From assembly GCA_020086605.1 (NCBI GenBank), contig JACBWW010000052.1, positions 580,594 to 644,593 of the forward strand: a stretch of DNA of 64,000 bases. The letters run 5' to 3'. Both the position numbers and the translations under genes were made by a program. Shown here one piece after another: positions 46,681 through 58,084 of the stretch. The DNA is from Lanius collurio. Its lineage: Eukaryota; Chordata; Aves; Passeriformes; Laniidae. The notes beneath the pieces were generated by a model. That model was given only the letters and a program-made list of their open reading frames with translations, searched no databases and was not told where the DNA came from. Position 1 is the stretch's first letter; every line of letters begins with the position of its first letter.

Positions 46681-49600
46681 AAGTACTCCCTAAACATTTC
46701 TTGCACAAGGCACAGTGCTGCATCCCTACAGGTTCTGTGTCAGCCTGGAGAACCGTTAGGTCCTACCAGCAAGCAGAACAAGCCCCACGTGTCTCAGTCT
46801 CCTGCACACCCTCAGTTTTTACAGCAGTCTGTCTTGTTGCCCTCCACACCAGTCACTAATTGCAGTGCTAGCTGAGCTTTGGCTGTCCATTCCAATACAC
46901 TGGAGCAATGTCTTTATATTCCTCCTAGAAAGCCCATCCCTGCTTCCACCTTCTGTGCAGAGCTTTTTAAAAATTTTATCTCAATCAGGATTTTCCTGTT
47001 TATCCATGTCTGTATCTACTTCAAGGTTCTCCAAAAGGCAGAAGTTTCCCACAATGCAAGGCTGCACTTGCCTTCCATTATTATTCCCCAATCTATATGT
47101 GAACCATTAAGTGTAATCTAAAGTTGTAATGTAAACTCATCATCTGCTGTCAAATCTTCTGCTAGGCTTTTGTGCATTGTACCTGGCTTGAAAAATGCTT
47201 GCAAGAACTGTATTACTGCCATTTGTCATTAATATGGGTCACAGCACCATCAGCCCCAAACATCAAAACCATTTCCGCTTAATCTTGAGAAATCTATAAA
47301 AATTCTTTTAATATACATTTGGCAGTTGCAGTATTGCGGATTTCACAGCAGTTGCCCTCACAATCAAACACCCTTAGAAAGGTCTATGAGATGCTGAGCT
47401 ACCAGACAGCATATTTGTCAAAGCATTAAAATCAAGCAGGTGAACAAACCATATTCTGATGTCTGACAATGTATATCAGGACAGTGAGGGGATTCTAAGC
47501 TAAGAATTAACTGGCACAGCTTGTGCATGCACAACTTAGAACTGGGACAATTTCCCAAGCCACTGGGATTCATCCTCTGATATTACAGGGGTCACCTTAC
47601 TACAGTTCCATCCATAAATGCATCAGGTACCAAGCTACTAAGTGTAATTCTATCACCATCTCCCAATACAAAAAGATTCAAAATTCAAAACAGAATTCCT
47701 CTGGGATATATAAACTTCCATTGAATTCTAAATGTAGGTTTGAATCAAGGCCAGTTTTTCTCCTACTTCTTGCACTATCAATGAGCTTTAGTTTAAATAG
47801 ATCTTCTACTTCAGTAATCTTTACCTGCCTTCATGCACCTTTAAAAGATAAACATCTGCCCTCAAGTTTCATTTTGGCAAACTCACATAGCATCCTCAGG
47901 GTCTCTTTCCCAAATATCCATACCCCCTATTTGTGTTTGTAGTTTGACTACATTGTTCTTGAACATGGATGAACAGAATGGTCCACAGCACTCTAGATTA
48001 ATCTAGCAGCACCTTTTACAAAATATTACTATTTTCCATATTTCATCCATACAGATTTTGCATTTGTCCTTTATTTCTGCACTTGGCTCTTTTGCATTTG
48101 TCCTCTTCCCCATGTCACATAACTCTGGTGATGTAGATTTGCAACATTAAACAAGTTATCATTTTTCTATCCAACATTTCTTCAATAACCAGCAGTTCAT
48201 TCAGAAATTCTTGTAATTAATCCTTATTTTAACAACCATAGCTATGTCATCATTCAGTGTCTTCCAATGACATACATTATCAACACATTCCCATTTCATT
48301 ATCCATACTATGGCATTTAAAAATTATTTGCTATGTCCGTAGCTGTATCATAAAATAAACATGCTTATCATAGTGTTTGCCTAGCAGGGTTCAGAATTAT
48401 CTGATTTAGAAAAATCCCCAGCCACCTGCATTTCAGCACTAAATGCTGAGCAGCAAGTAGCCTACATGAGCTGAGTTTCTGCTGTGAATTTACTGTTTAT
48501 TACAGCACTGGGCACAGGAATTATTTACTGGACTTAAATACTAAGGGTATAGGTTCAGCTGAAGTTTGGCAGAAAAATAGAGAAAGAAACAAAATAATGC
48601 ACATCATGCAGTGTTCTGGGCAAATAATGCTGAGAAACTAAATACTTTATTAATTATGAAGGATTTTAAGTAGCTGACAATATTTTCAGAGAACTTTTGA
48701 GGATGATAATTTCTCATATTTTGTCTAGCACTTTAGTCTGATCACATATAACCCATCCCTATGATGTGCTAGGCTGCCCTTACAACTAGTGAATGTTATG
48801 TCTCAGAATTGTGTGAGAAATCTTTGGACTGTTTCCATGCTCAATAACAATAGATTTCACACTAGCAGTAGAGGATTGTCAAATTTACACTCTGTCCAAA
48901 GGTTTGCTGAATTCTGGATAAAGTCAGAAGATCTTGCCTCAGCTCCCTTGGGAAATCACAGGGCAAACTTGGCTCAAGATTCTTATTGCGTACTTTGACC
49001 ACAGTTTCATATCCGATGATTATATTTTTAATAGAAGAATAGGAATGTTTCAAGTACTTCACAGTAGAAATGCAATACAATATATATGGATATGTGATAT
49101 ATGATGTATGGAAGATGCAAATTTGATCCTGCAGAAATACAGGACAATAAATATTAGCCAATATTCTAAAACACAAGTAAAACCAGATAAATATGAATCT
49201 ATCACAGGAAACATCCTGCATGTCTTCATGTCATTTTACTAGAATGCCAGTTAAAGTTATCTATGTAAAACTTGCTTTTATTCAAATCTGCAATATTGGT
49301 TAAAAAATATTTATATTAGTAAAAATAGAAACAGCAGATAGTAACACAAACAGTTACCATATATTTTAGTAAGCAAGTTCCCCAACTGACTAGAGTCAAT
49401 GTCTATATTTGCAAAATATGTTATTTAAATATCCTGTCAGTCTTTCACAGCAAAGTGATTTGTGCCTATACTAGATTTGCTAAATATTTAGTTGGTGATT
49501 CAAATTTTTTGGCTGTACCTTATATTAAATCAACATGCATGTTCTAAATTTCTGACAAGGTGTATACAACCAGTTACTCTTTCCCTCTTGCACTAACCCT

Positions 49601-50215
49601 GCTGTTGTTGCAGAACACAGGAAATCAAGATATAGCATTTTCATTCTCTCCTTCTCATTGTATTTTTCAAAATGCATACTGATGGGACTCAATAGGCAGA
49701 TGTGTGAAGACTGCAAAGCATTTTCCTATCAATAAAAGAAATATTTCTTTCAGTACCAAATTAACCTCTAACCCACAAACTCTCCCTAATTGCTAGTAAG
49801 AAAGCCCTGGAGTTTTGTTTCGCATTCAATAACTTCTAGAACACTGAGATTATCAGAGTATAAAAGACATAACAGGAAGCAGAACACAACACTACTCTTG
49901 CAATCAGTTTATAGGATCATACTATCAGCCTCAGTAAATCAATTGGCTTCCTGTATATGAGTGTCATGGGACATAATCTATAAGGGAGCTTAACCTGACT
50001 TTTCCTTGATCTCCATATGGTTTCTTCTGCTTCATAAACCAAACCTGGCTTTCTGTTCTTTTATGCTATTGCAATGCTGGGGACACATCCCCGAGAGAGT
50101 CAGAAGGTACCATGGAAATCTCTATATTCTCCTTTCACATATAACTTCCAGAATTTCTGAAATAAAATCCATGTATTGACAACCACCGTCCACTAATGGG
50201 GTTCAAACTGTTTTG
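46681..50215. other. non-coding DNA
   Basis: No gene or clear interspersed repeat seen. The 139-codon frame at 47,523-47,942 has no domain. Around 47,940-48,020 a weak resemblance to an ancient CR1-like block was noted but not strong enough to annotate. Confidence 0.5.
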
Positions 50216-50220
50216 GAAAA

Positions 50221-51009
50221 TGTTATAGATAGGTCAAAATTCATAAGAAATCAAAATGCTATAAATGGAATAAGTTAATAATGTGAAATCCAAAAATGTG
50301 AAATATACCTTGTAAATTGTATATATGTTTAAATTGGTTGTGTTCAGAGTATGCCTTGGCAAGTCTCATGACATCTTGCTCAAGGAAGGTACTAATTAAC
50401 ATAAGAAGTGCAGGCAAGCTCGGGGGAGATGACCTCAGACCCATCAACCTACTATGATTTCATCTTACCCAACTAGAATCTTTTCCATCTGAAAGAAGTA
50501 AGAGATAGGATCTGCTGCTCCTTGGACATTGCTGATGAGTGGACCTATTGCTTGAGACACTTCATTTTAATCATATAAGGATTTCTCCGGAAAGATCATC
50601 ATCTGAACAGGACCCTTACCAGAAACGCTGAGATGAGTTACTGGAAACCATCAACCAGAGCACAAAGAGAATCCTTGGACAAATCAACATCTAAATGGAC
50701 CACTGAGCACTGGGCCAGAGGACCATCAGAAGTGAAAAGAACAAAAGATTTCCTAGCCAGGAGCAAGAAAAACAGTATAAAAACTGGACTCAAACACCTC
50801 AAAGGTGTGCGCTTACCTCTCTGAACTGCTGGTGGTCAGAGCTGTGTATGTGTCACCCAGAGTCAAGAACCTAGGCTTGGCCCTGTTTTCCTTTACAGTG
50901 GCTTATTAAGATTGTCAATTTGATTAAAATAAATTTTATATGTTTTTATATTAATAATTTGGCTCGCGCAAATTATTAATTCGATGAAATTGACATTTCA
51001 TTTATAACA
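50221..51009 (+). mobile_element. solo LTR, 789 bp, TSD GAAAA
   Basis: Exact 5-bp GAAAA flanks (50,216-50,220 and 51,010-51,014) bound an element starting TGTTATA and ending TATAACA, a perfect 7-bp inverted terminal repeat. TATA box at about 50,775 (GTATAAAAAC) and AATAAA at 50,928-50,933 give a U3-R-U5 order on +. A 5-bp duplication is usual for spuma-like ERVL and also for some other groups, so class is uncertain. No internal sequence. Confidence 0.92.
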
Positions 51010-51014
51010 GAAAA

Positions 51015-52439
51015 GGTGGAAAATCATTAATCTACTTGGGAGCATCAGCAAAGCCAGGAACAGATATAATATGCTTGAGTTTATATTTAGCAACTGGGCC
51101 TCAGGCAGTCATAGTTAATCTCACTGTTCTTTCCACTGTGAATTCATTCACACTGTGGCAGGAGTTTTGGACTCATCTTGATAGCTGTATGGACTCATCA
51201 CATCAGCTCTTGTATTTCTTTTCCAGAGTCCTGTTTGATTGTCATATAGAGAATATTTTAACAACTATCCCAAAAATAGTATAGCCATACCTGATACTGA
51301 ATGCTAGCATTAGGAAGTCTAGAATGGAAAATAGAAATGTGTTCTTGCATAGTAATAAAAGATGTAAGGGGATGGTTCTTGAGTGAACAGGGATATGCTA
51401 CAGATGTATCAACAGTGAGGCAAAAAAATTGGCCTTGTTTCTATTGCATTAAAAATCTGTTAATTAATATATTTAATATCTATTAAATATATGTGTGTGT
51501 ACAAAAGCTCTTTCAGATAGAGGTAGAAGGATTAATTCTTTGGCATCCCTTCAAATAACATAGCTAAAGCACAGTTATTTGGTAATTACAAGTACAATTG
51601 TAGAGTAGTAACATTTTTTATTATTACCAGTTACCACTAATTTCCCAATTGTATTATTGTGTGCCTAATTATGGCGTAATTACTACAGAGTTAATTTGTA
51701 ACATTAATGCACTCAGTAAAAGTATTACAATGAGAAAAGACAATAAATAATACACTTACGTCATGTTAATTAGTTCTAGTTAGTTATTGAAAGGGAGCTT
51801 GCAGAGCAATTCTGCTGTAACTGCACTGCAATGAAAGTACCTCTATTGTAAACCACAGGAATGTTTTTTCAAGGCTAGAATGGATTCCATTAAAAACAAA
51901 TAATGCTCTTAAACTCTGAAAAAACAGCTGAAGCCATTCAGCTAGATGAATTCTTCTAGATGTCAATGCAACTCCACACAAGTAAAATGAAGGAACAAAC
52001 AGCAACCACAGATAAAAGTTCCAAATATTCTTGTTAGACAGGTAGGTGATCTTGACCAGAGGTGCCCAAATTAAATTATTTTAGGAAGTGAAATCAAGGC
52101 ATTCTCATAGTATTGAAGCCTCACAAATATTGCCGGTGCTGACTACCCCAGGCAAATTCCTTCACTTTCTCCATCTCCATCAAGCACCCTGTGTTAATCG
52201 AGGTTGTGTCAAGTGGAAAACATAAGGAGGTGTCTGGAGCCTTGGACACACCACCTCTTCCCCCAAGCCCCACAGCAGGACGTAGTTCCCCCCCCATGGT
52301 GTCACACCCGACCTGGATTCAGCACTGGGCAGGTACAGAACAGATCAAGGCTTCCTCTCCTATCACAGGGGGTCTGATGCTGGTTAACACTGGTGTGCCA
52401 TGACCTTCCTAGAGAGCATCCTGAAAAGAACTAGTGTTC
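51015..52439. other. non-coding DNA with a TAATTA-rich stretch
   Basis: No gene seen. The stretch 51,600-51,780 is dense in homeodomain-type motifs. The GC-richer part 52,130-52,430 adjoins the next LTR and may be ERV-derived, but I could not place it. Confidence 0.5.
51600..51780. promoter_or_regulatory. candidate regulatory element rich in homeodomain cores
   Basis: Two TAATTA cores start at 51,666 and 51,677, exactly 11 bp apart. TTAATT and ATTAAT cores follow within 40 bp. There is no repeat signature. This is a motif-density argument only; AT-rich DNA gives such cores by chance. Confidence 0.3.
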
Positions 52440-52981
52440 CAGGGGTGATGGCAGGCCTCCTTGGGCAGTAGGTGATTCCAGCAAGAGTAGCAACTTCTCT
52501 GCTACAAGTGATATCACTCTTGGGATTGACGTCTTTGTGAAATCTCCCACGGTGAACTCAGGAACAGAGAGACAGGAGCCTCGTTTGGCAGTTCCACAGA
52601 GGCAGCTTTTATTGTCCAGCAGCCCCTGTGAAGGGAAGGCCAGGGACAAAGGCTCCCTAGTCACGGGCAGAAACAGTGGCCTTTTTAGGGAAAGGCAGGG
52701 AGTGGGGTAGAAATCAATTAGCCAACTGGGTACAGGCTATTACCATATAGAAACAAGGCATGCTGGGGGTGGTTCACTTTGTCACCATGACCCAGAGGAA
52801 GGTTGCTTATCTCTGGGGAAGTCTTTTTACACTCAGGCCTCTCTCCTCCAAGGGAGTGCAGAGAGCTCTTGTGCCAAGGGCTCACAGCCCTCCACACTTT
52901 CCTGCCCTCCTTCCCTCCCTTCCACGCTGGAGACAACTTCCAAAGGGGTACAAATACATTCCCATCTGTTGTGGTTTCACA
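52440..52981 (-). mobile_element. LTR, minus orientation, class II-like
   Basis: The minus strand starts TGTGAAACCACAACAGATGG. It has a TATA-like CCCTAAAAAGGCC (about 52,680-52,692) and a polyadenylation signal in GGACAATAAAAGCTGCC (about 52,597-52,615). It ends near CCCCTGGAACA. R/U5 layout resembles the family C LTRs, with TTCCACAGAGGCAGCTTTTA on + against TTCCGCAGAAGTAGCTTTAT. No convincing target duplication. Confidence 0.7.
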
Positions 52982-53059
52982 TGGAAGTGGTTTTCTTGCA
53001 AAAAAGTCCTTCTGGTTCTGGTCAGAACCAATCAATTGTCTGGCTTGATTATTGGCAAG

Positions 53060-53260
53060 TTTTAAGCCACTTAGGAGTTTGACACGCCTCTGTGAATCAC
53101 AGTTTAAGATAGACAGAGCCCGGGAAAGCTCTCTAGACTTCTGGCCATCAACTTGGGCCTCTGGGCCCTGCAGCCCTCAGGGACGGGACGGGCCCTGCTC
53201 AAGGATGAACTGGATCCACCCCTCGCCTCTGTGAATACACATTTAAAGATCATTACCAAA
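53060..53260 (+). mobile_element. fragment related to the 18-kb LTR
   Basis: It shares short blocks (GGCCTCTGGGCCCTG and ACACATTTAAA contexts) with the start of the 18.05-kb element. A 26-bp sequence beginning CGCCTCTGTGAAT occurs at both 53,085-53,110 and 53,224-53,250 as an imperfect direct repeat. Confidence 0.45.
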
Positions 53261-53512
53261 ATTACATTCAACATAAAGCTTCTACTTACAACAATAAACT
53301 ATAGAATCCAAACAGAAAATTCTTTATAGTAAATTCCACCTCTAGATATTTCACTACAGTCACAATATAAATTACTTAACTTATGACTTAATACTTGCTT
53401 TGCTCATTATTTCTCTTAATTAACTCTCATGTCACAGCTTTTATCAATTGCCCGCAGTCTCTACTAAGTATGTAGAGAGTCCAGCTCTAACCAGGCAGAA
53501 ACACCAATTTAG

Positions 53513-54701
53513 TGTAGTGGTTTGGTTCAGATCATCTCTTACTTACTTATTTTACCTCTGGGACATAAGAATTAGGAGAAAACAAAACACGCACAAACTT
53601 AAAAGACTCTAAGAAGTTTATTAGCAGACCTAAAAGAAGGAAACAAAAGTTAGAACCAGACTAAACCCTTGGAACACTTTTCCTCCCCTCACTTTTTCCA
53701 CACTGATAATGTAGAAAAAACCCTTGAGATTTCAGTCAGTTTACCACCTTTATAATCTTTTCAGTTCACATAAAGAGATAGGAGTCTCTGAGTCTTTCTT
53801 GCCGACCTTATGGAGACATTCCCACTAGAGACAGCTCTCTTATGGGTTCAATATCACAGCAAAACAGCCGCCTGGGAGGTTTCTGCTTGCAGTGAAAAAG
53901 TCCCTAACCTCGAATCACCGCTTTTTCCCACAGCTGCTTTCCAAGGGTTTCAATTTGAGCTAACATGGGGTGTCAATTTAAGGCTGAGACGTTCAGGAGC
54001 AAGGCCTTCTTTACTCATCTCTAGGAGCAATCTTCATTTCTAGGAACTGGGGTCATCTTCGCATTGACCCCTCTTGGTTCCTTGCTATGGTCGGTTCAAT
54101 CACTGGATCACTCCACATCAAAGAGTGGGGCCATGCCCCCCACCCACTAGGCAGAATCAACTTCAGGTGTATTGCACACCCCTCCAGGTGAAGGTAAACT
54201 GAGTCCAAACACTCTGGAGCCAAAAGAATAAAAAGAAAATGCAGAGACACCTTAGCTCCCAATTGCTCTACCCCCCTCCGACTCTCTATGAAATTACAGC
54301 AGGGACTCCAATAGTCCAGTTCATCCCCAAAGGGTTCCTGCAACAGAATTTCAGCTTCCAGGTTTGAAGCATCTCCTCTTTCTTTTCTCTCAGGGTTTCA
54401 GCCCTTCCATCTTTACTGACTTACACCTTAGGGTGTCTCTTCATGTTCTTTCTGCTTTCTCTCTGGGAGAGGATCAGCATTTTCAGGCCCATCTGTTCTG
54501 AAGAAATCTTAACAGCACTAACAGGGTTAATCTCACCCGACTTCGGCTGGAACTTCTCTTATCTCTCTCGGTCCCATGATCTCTGCTGGGCAGCCGGAGC
54601 TGAGCTCTGCCATGATGGTGAAGGGGGGCCGCTGCCAGCCCAGCTCTACCTGCATGGGGCAGGGCTGGGGGGCCCAGATAGAACAGGGCCAAGGAGGGGC
54701 C
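53513..54701 (-). mobile_element. LTR, minus orientation
   Basis: The left end on + is TGTAGTGGTTTGG, so the minus strand ends CCACTACA. A polyadenylation signal (AATAAACTTCTTAG on minus, about 53,602-53,615) lies upstream in coding sense. The U3 side extends rightward for perhaps 1 kb, but its start was not located. The outermost 60 bp at the left recur at 54,702-54,770 and, inverted, at 54,772-54,820. Open frames here are not convincing. Confidence 0.6.
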
Positions 54702-54820
54702 TTGTTCAGATCATCTCTTACTTACTTATTTTACCTCTGTGACATAAGAATTAGGAGAAAACAAAACAGGTACAGAGGTAAAATGAGTAAGAAAGAGATG
54801 ATCTGAACAAAACCACTGCA
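54702..54820. repeat. 39-bp-arm inverted repeat made of two opposed LTR ends
   Basis: The left arm 54,702-54,740 and right arm 54,772-54,810 are reverse complements at 37 of 39 positions, separated by 31 bp. The left arm and spacer match the LTR end at 53.52-53.59 kb. The right arm continues into AACCACTGCA, the expected outer end. Confidence 0.9.
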
Positions 54821-56774
54821 CCATCCCAGCCCAGCTCCGTATCTCTTGGTCTTGTGCCAGCCCCTGCCAAGCCTGGATGAAGCCTTTCCCACCCAGAGGC
54901 ACATGTCCTCCCATTGCCAGGGCCCTTGGCTGAGCCTGCCTTGTCCTGGCACCAGGGCAGATTTCCCCAGCAGCTCTCCACTCAGTGGAGATGGATTGTC
55001 TGGGGAAGCTGAGGAGTGAAGGCAGGAGAACAGAGCAGCCTTTTGGGCTGGATGTGCTGCTGCTTTCCAGATTAGCATATTTACTTCTGCAAGTATTTAC
55101 AAATTGGAGCATTCCTCTTCATACCAGTCAAAACTTTGTGAAGAAAGGTCAGATCAGTACAGAGCTTTTTCTGTGTTCTTAGTGTATTAGAACATAAGTG
55201 CAAAAATGCAGATAAATTGCATATTTGAAAAGTTTGAAATAATCTAAGAACATCTGTTCACAGTTTGAAAATAAAATGTTCAGATTCATAAATGTGTTTT
55301 CTATGATCTACTAAGATGCATTGCATGGTCTTAGGGCACTCCCATCATGCTGCAAGATTTTCCTAGTTAGCTTTGTACTCCATGAAAGAAGCTAAGCGTA
55401 CTCACACACAGTGAGTCAGTCAACATGTTCACCAACTTGTTATTCAAATTCACCTACTTATTTCTCCTCATCTATGACTCCTCCAAGTGCTTCCTCTCCA
55501 GTTTCAGGCAGAGTTGGAGGCAAATGAGAATTTAGGCAAGCAAATATTCCCCCAAAATTCCCATACAGCAATCAAAGGGTTTCAGATTCCTCTTGGTGAT
55601 TTATGTATGCAAAATTTCAGTAGAGACATTCAGTGTTGCAAAAAACAAAGTCTTCTCTTTGTATTAAATTTCTCATTGATGAAAGAGGGATATGGAACAT
55701 GTTATTAATGCAGGTGGGATTCTCAAAAACATACGAAAGAAGGACATGGTCTGTGGGGTGGAATGAGAAAGGAAGTATTTTTATTTTCCGCCTCATAAGA
55801 AAATGACTTTTTACATTCTTGGCCAGAAAAGTCATTTGGGTATACTGGGTTTGTTACTTATCTAGGACTACCTCTTTTGTATTTCTTAAAGAAATATTCC
55901 AAGTATTCCCATTGAACTGGATCATGTGTGTTTGTTTCTTAGTTTCAGTCAGAGTCCTATGTTACATATCAAACAGAAGACAATGAAAAGCTTTGATGTA
56001 TCATGTGGCCATAAAAAATGAGGAGACAGACATTGTTTATTGCCAAATCTGTCCTTTTGACTCAAAGCTTTGAGATTCTGATTGTAAATGTAAGATAGTC
56101 TTCTTCATTATACTGTGTCTAAAAGAAATGTGTACTGAAATCCAAAATTATTTCAGCAAAAGCAATTGATTTATTAAACTCTCAGCTAGAAAAAAAGAGC
56201 TGATGAAACTGTTCTGCATCCTTAATAGCTTGTGTTCCAGATGTTACTTTTTTCAGCACTTTTTCTTGCATGTTTTAATAGCTAGATAGCACATCACATT
56301 TTCTTTTCACTTTAAATTAGTATAAATTTGAGAATTTAAGAAACCAGTTTCTTCTGCAGTCCCAGAGCACCAATTTAACATCTTCAGTTGAAATCTGTCC
56401 ACATTTGTAGGCTAGAGAAAAGCTGCCTTTAGTTTTCATTGAATCATTAATGATTTAGAAAGGTATAAGAGAAAAAGAGTGGAATCATACTGCAAAACTT
56501 CTGTGCAGTTCCCATAGATGTCAATGTTTTACCAAAACAACCCAATAATAAAATGCAAATTACAAATTATTTTTTTAAATGCTTTAATTTTAATTTTGAA
56601 AACAAAAAAGATCTTTTCAGCCATATTTACAATTAGAACTATTTATGTCATTTTCACACAGAGGAAATTAATACAAGAGTTGTGTATTTCAGAGAAAGCT
56701 ATGTTTGAAAAACAGAGTATTGTAAATAATTGCAATTTTTAAAATAAGTTGAGGACCAATCATCAAAATCCCAA
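54821..56774. other. non-coding DNA left of the provirus
   Basis: The first ~250 bp (to about 55,075) are GC-richer and may be LTR-derived. The rest is AT-rich single-copy-like DNA with no gene recognised. Confidence 0.5.
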
Positions 56775-56799
56775 TTATGACAAAAATTAATTTTGAGAA

Positions 56800-57250
56800 T
56801 TGGCTTTTGTCGCTGTTGCCCCCAGGGATGGCAAGAATCACAACAGAAATCCAGGAAGAATAAGTGCATGTGGCAGTACCTTCGTCCTCTGGTCCCAGGT
56901 GTCCACAGGGTTGGGTTACTTACCTGCGAAGGGGTAATCATTAGGCTGTAGGGGGATCCCCCATCAGGCAGGTGGATAGCGGGTCTTCCACATCAGTCAT
57001 CAAAAGGCACATATGGTCCTGATTGATGGCTTGGCCAACATGACCCATAAGTTGGTCTTCAGCTGCAGGATGATTCATGCAACGACTTCTGGTGTTGAGA
57101 TCCAGAAGAGCAGGATGAAGGGGATGAGGTGGAGGTAGCTCTCCATTCTGAGTTTGTGGGGGTTTCTGGGTGCATTTCTCTGTAGGGTTGTAGATAAAAT
57201 CGGGATTAACACACGTCATAACCTGTCGGTTCCCTTTGCACGCATTATGG
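56800..57250 (-). pseudogene. env (surface subunit N-terminal part), broken and 3'-truncated
   Basis: Left of the integrase end, minus-strand frames show a hydrophobic signal-peptide-like segment followed by a stretch like the start of the envelope surface subunit. It is spread over at least two frames with several stops. The longest single frame is 56,941-57,219. The transmembrane subunit is absent because the element ends near 56,775. A consensus splice donor (CAG/GTAAGT on minus) lies at 56,918-56,926. Identification rests on position and weak resemblance, so env is likely but not certain. Confidence 0.5.
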
Positions 57251-57266
57251 CCTGTTGGTTCCCTTT
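57212..57266. repeat. 27-28-bp imperfect tandem duplication in the env leader region
   Basis: Two units, each ending in CCTGT(C/T)GGTTCCCTTT, lie side by side. Divergence of several bases indicates an old duplication. Confidence 0.7.
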
Positions 57267-57421
57267 TTCAACTTCTCCCTCCCCTCTCAATCCCCCTTTT
57301 TCAAAAAAGTAAGTAAAGGGTACATGGTAAGTAAGGGGTCATGGGGATGGAAAACACATGATGGAAGACAACAGGGGTATGCTGGCTGGAGGTGGTGTGG
57401 ATGAGATATTCTTGTGGCCTG

Positions 57422-58033
57422 TCACTTGCACCGTCTTCTCCCTCCAGGCAGCACTGATCTCATGTTGTGGGAGGTTGTCTTCAGGGTCTCCTCTGCAGTC
57501 TCCTTAGGGGTCACTGCTGATGGTCCGAGGTAGGACTTAACGTTTCTTCCCACTACCCACTTTAATCCTGAAGGAGTAGAAACACATGCACACCTCCTCC
57601 CCCAGGTAATAAGTTGGAAGGGCCCTTGGATCTGATGACTTTCTGAGTCTTTGATCAACACTGGCAATTGTTCCTTCAATTTGGCCTGGGTCAAATTTGA
57701 AAAATGCCGGAATACAGGGGGGGAAGTTGGCTCTGAGAATGAGTTGTTCAAAAAATTGGTAGTGAAAACTCACAATGGGAGAGCTGACCTCTGTCCCTCC
57801 CCGCTGTTGATCAAGGACCCTCTTGATGGTCTGATGGGCCCTCTCAACAATAGACTGTGCTGTGTGGGAATGGGGGACGCCCATGCTGTGCCAGATGCCC
57901 CAAGTACTAAAAAACTCCTGCATTTGTTTGGAGACATACACAGGACAATTGTCCATTTTTACTTCTGCTGGTACCCCCAGGACGGCAAAGACAAAGAGGA
58001 AGTGTTTGGTTGTATCCTTTGCCTTTTCCCCCA
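57422..58033 (-). pseudogene. pol: integrase core C-terminal half and DNA-binding domain, frameshifted
   Basis: The minus frame from 58,033 leftward contains the second part of the integrase core. The second catalytic Asp sits in VKMDNCPVYVSK and the catalytic Glu in SIVERAHQTIKRVLDQ, both still present. Near 57,720-57,650 the reading moves to another frame, where a C-terminal DNA-binding part (ITWGRRCACVSTPSGLKWV) is recognisable in 57,422-57,751. Integrase inserts viral cDNA into host DNA. Here it cannot work because the gene is split by an LTR insertion on its N-terminal side and by a frameshift. The gene end near 57,422 overlaps or abuts the env start. Confidence 0.85.
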
Positions 58034-58084
58034 TGCCACAAGTGGAGGAATGTGGTGAAATGCAGCGACCTTCCAAAAGCGTCC

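Noticed and set aside
47523..47942. 139-codon frame on +
   Set aside because: Serine/hydrophobic composition of T/C-rich DNA; no domain recognised.
47940..48020. ancient CR1-like block
   Set aside because: Only a short resemblance around GGTCCACAGCACTCTAG; too weak to annotate without a profile search.
57651..58058. 135-codon open frame on +
   Set aside because: Antisense shadow of the integrase pseudogene.
58034..58084. continuation of integrase through this segment
   Set aside because: A weak resemblance on translation is better explained as the U5 end of the family E LTR, because integrase resumes cleanly at 60,068 on the far side.
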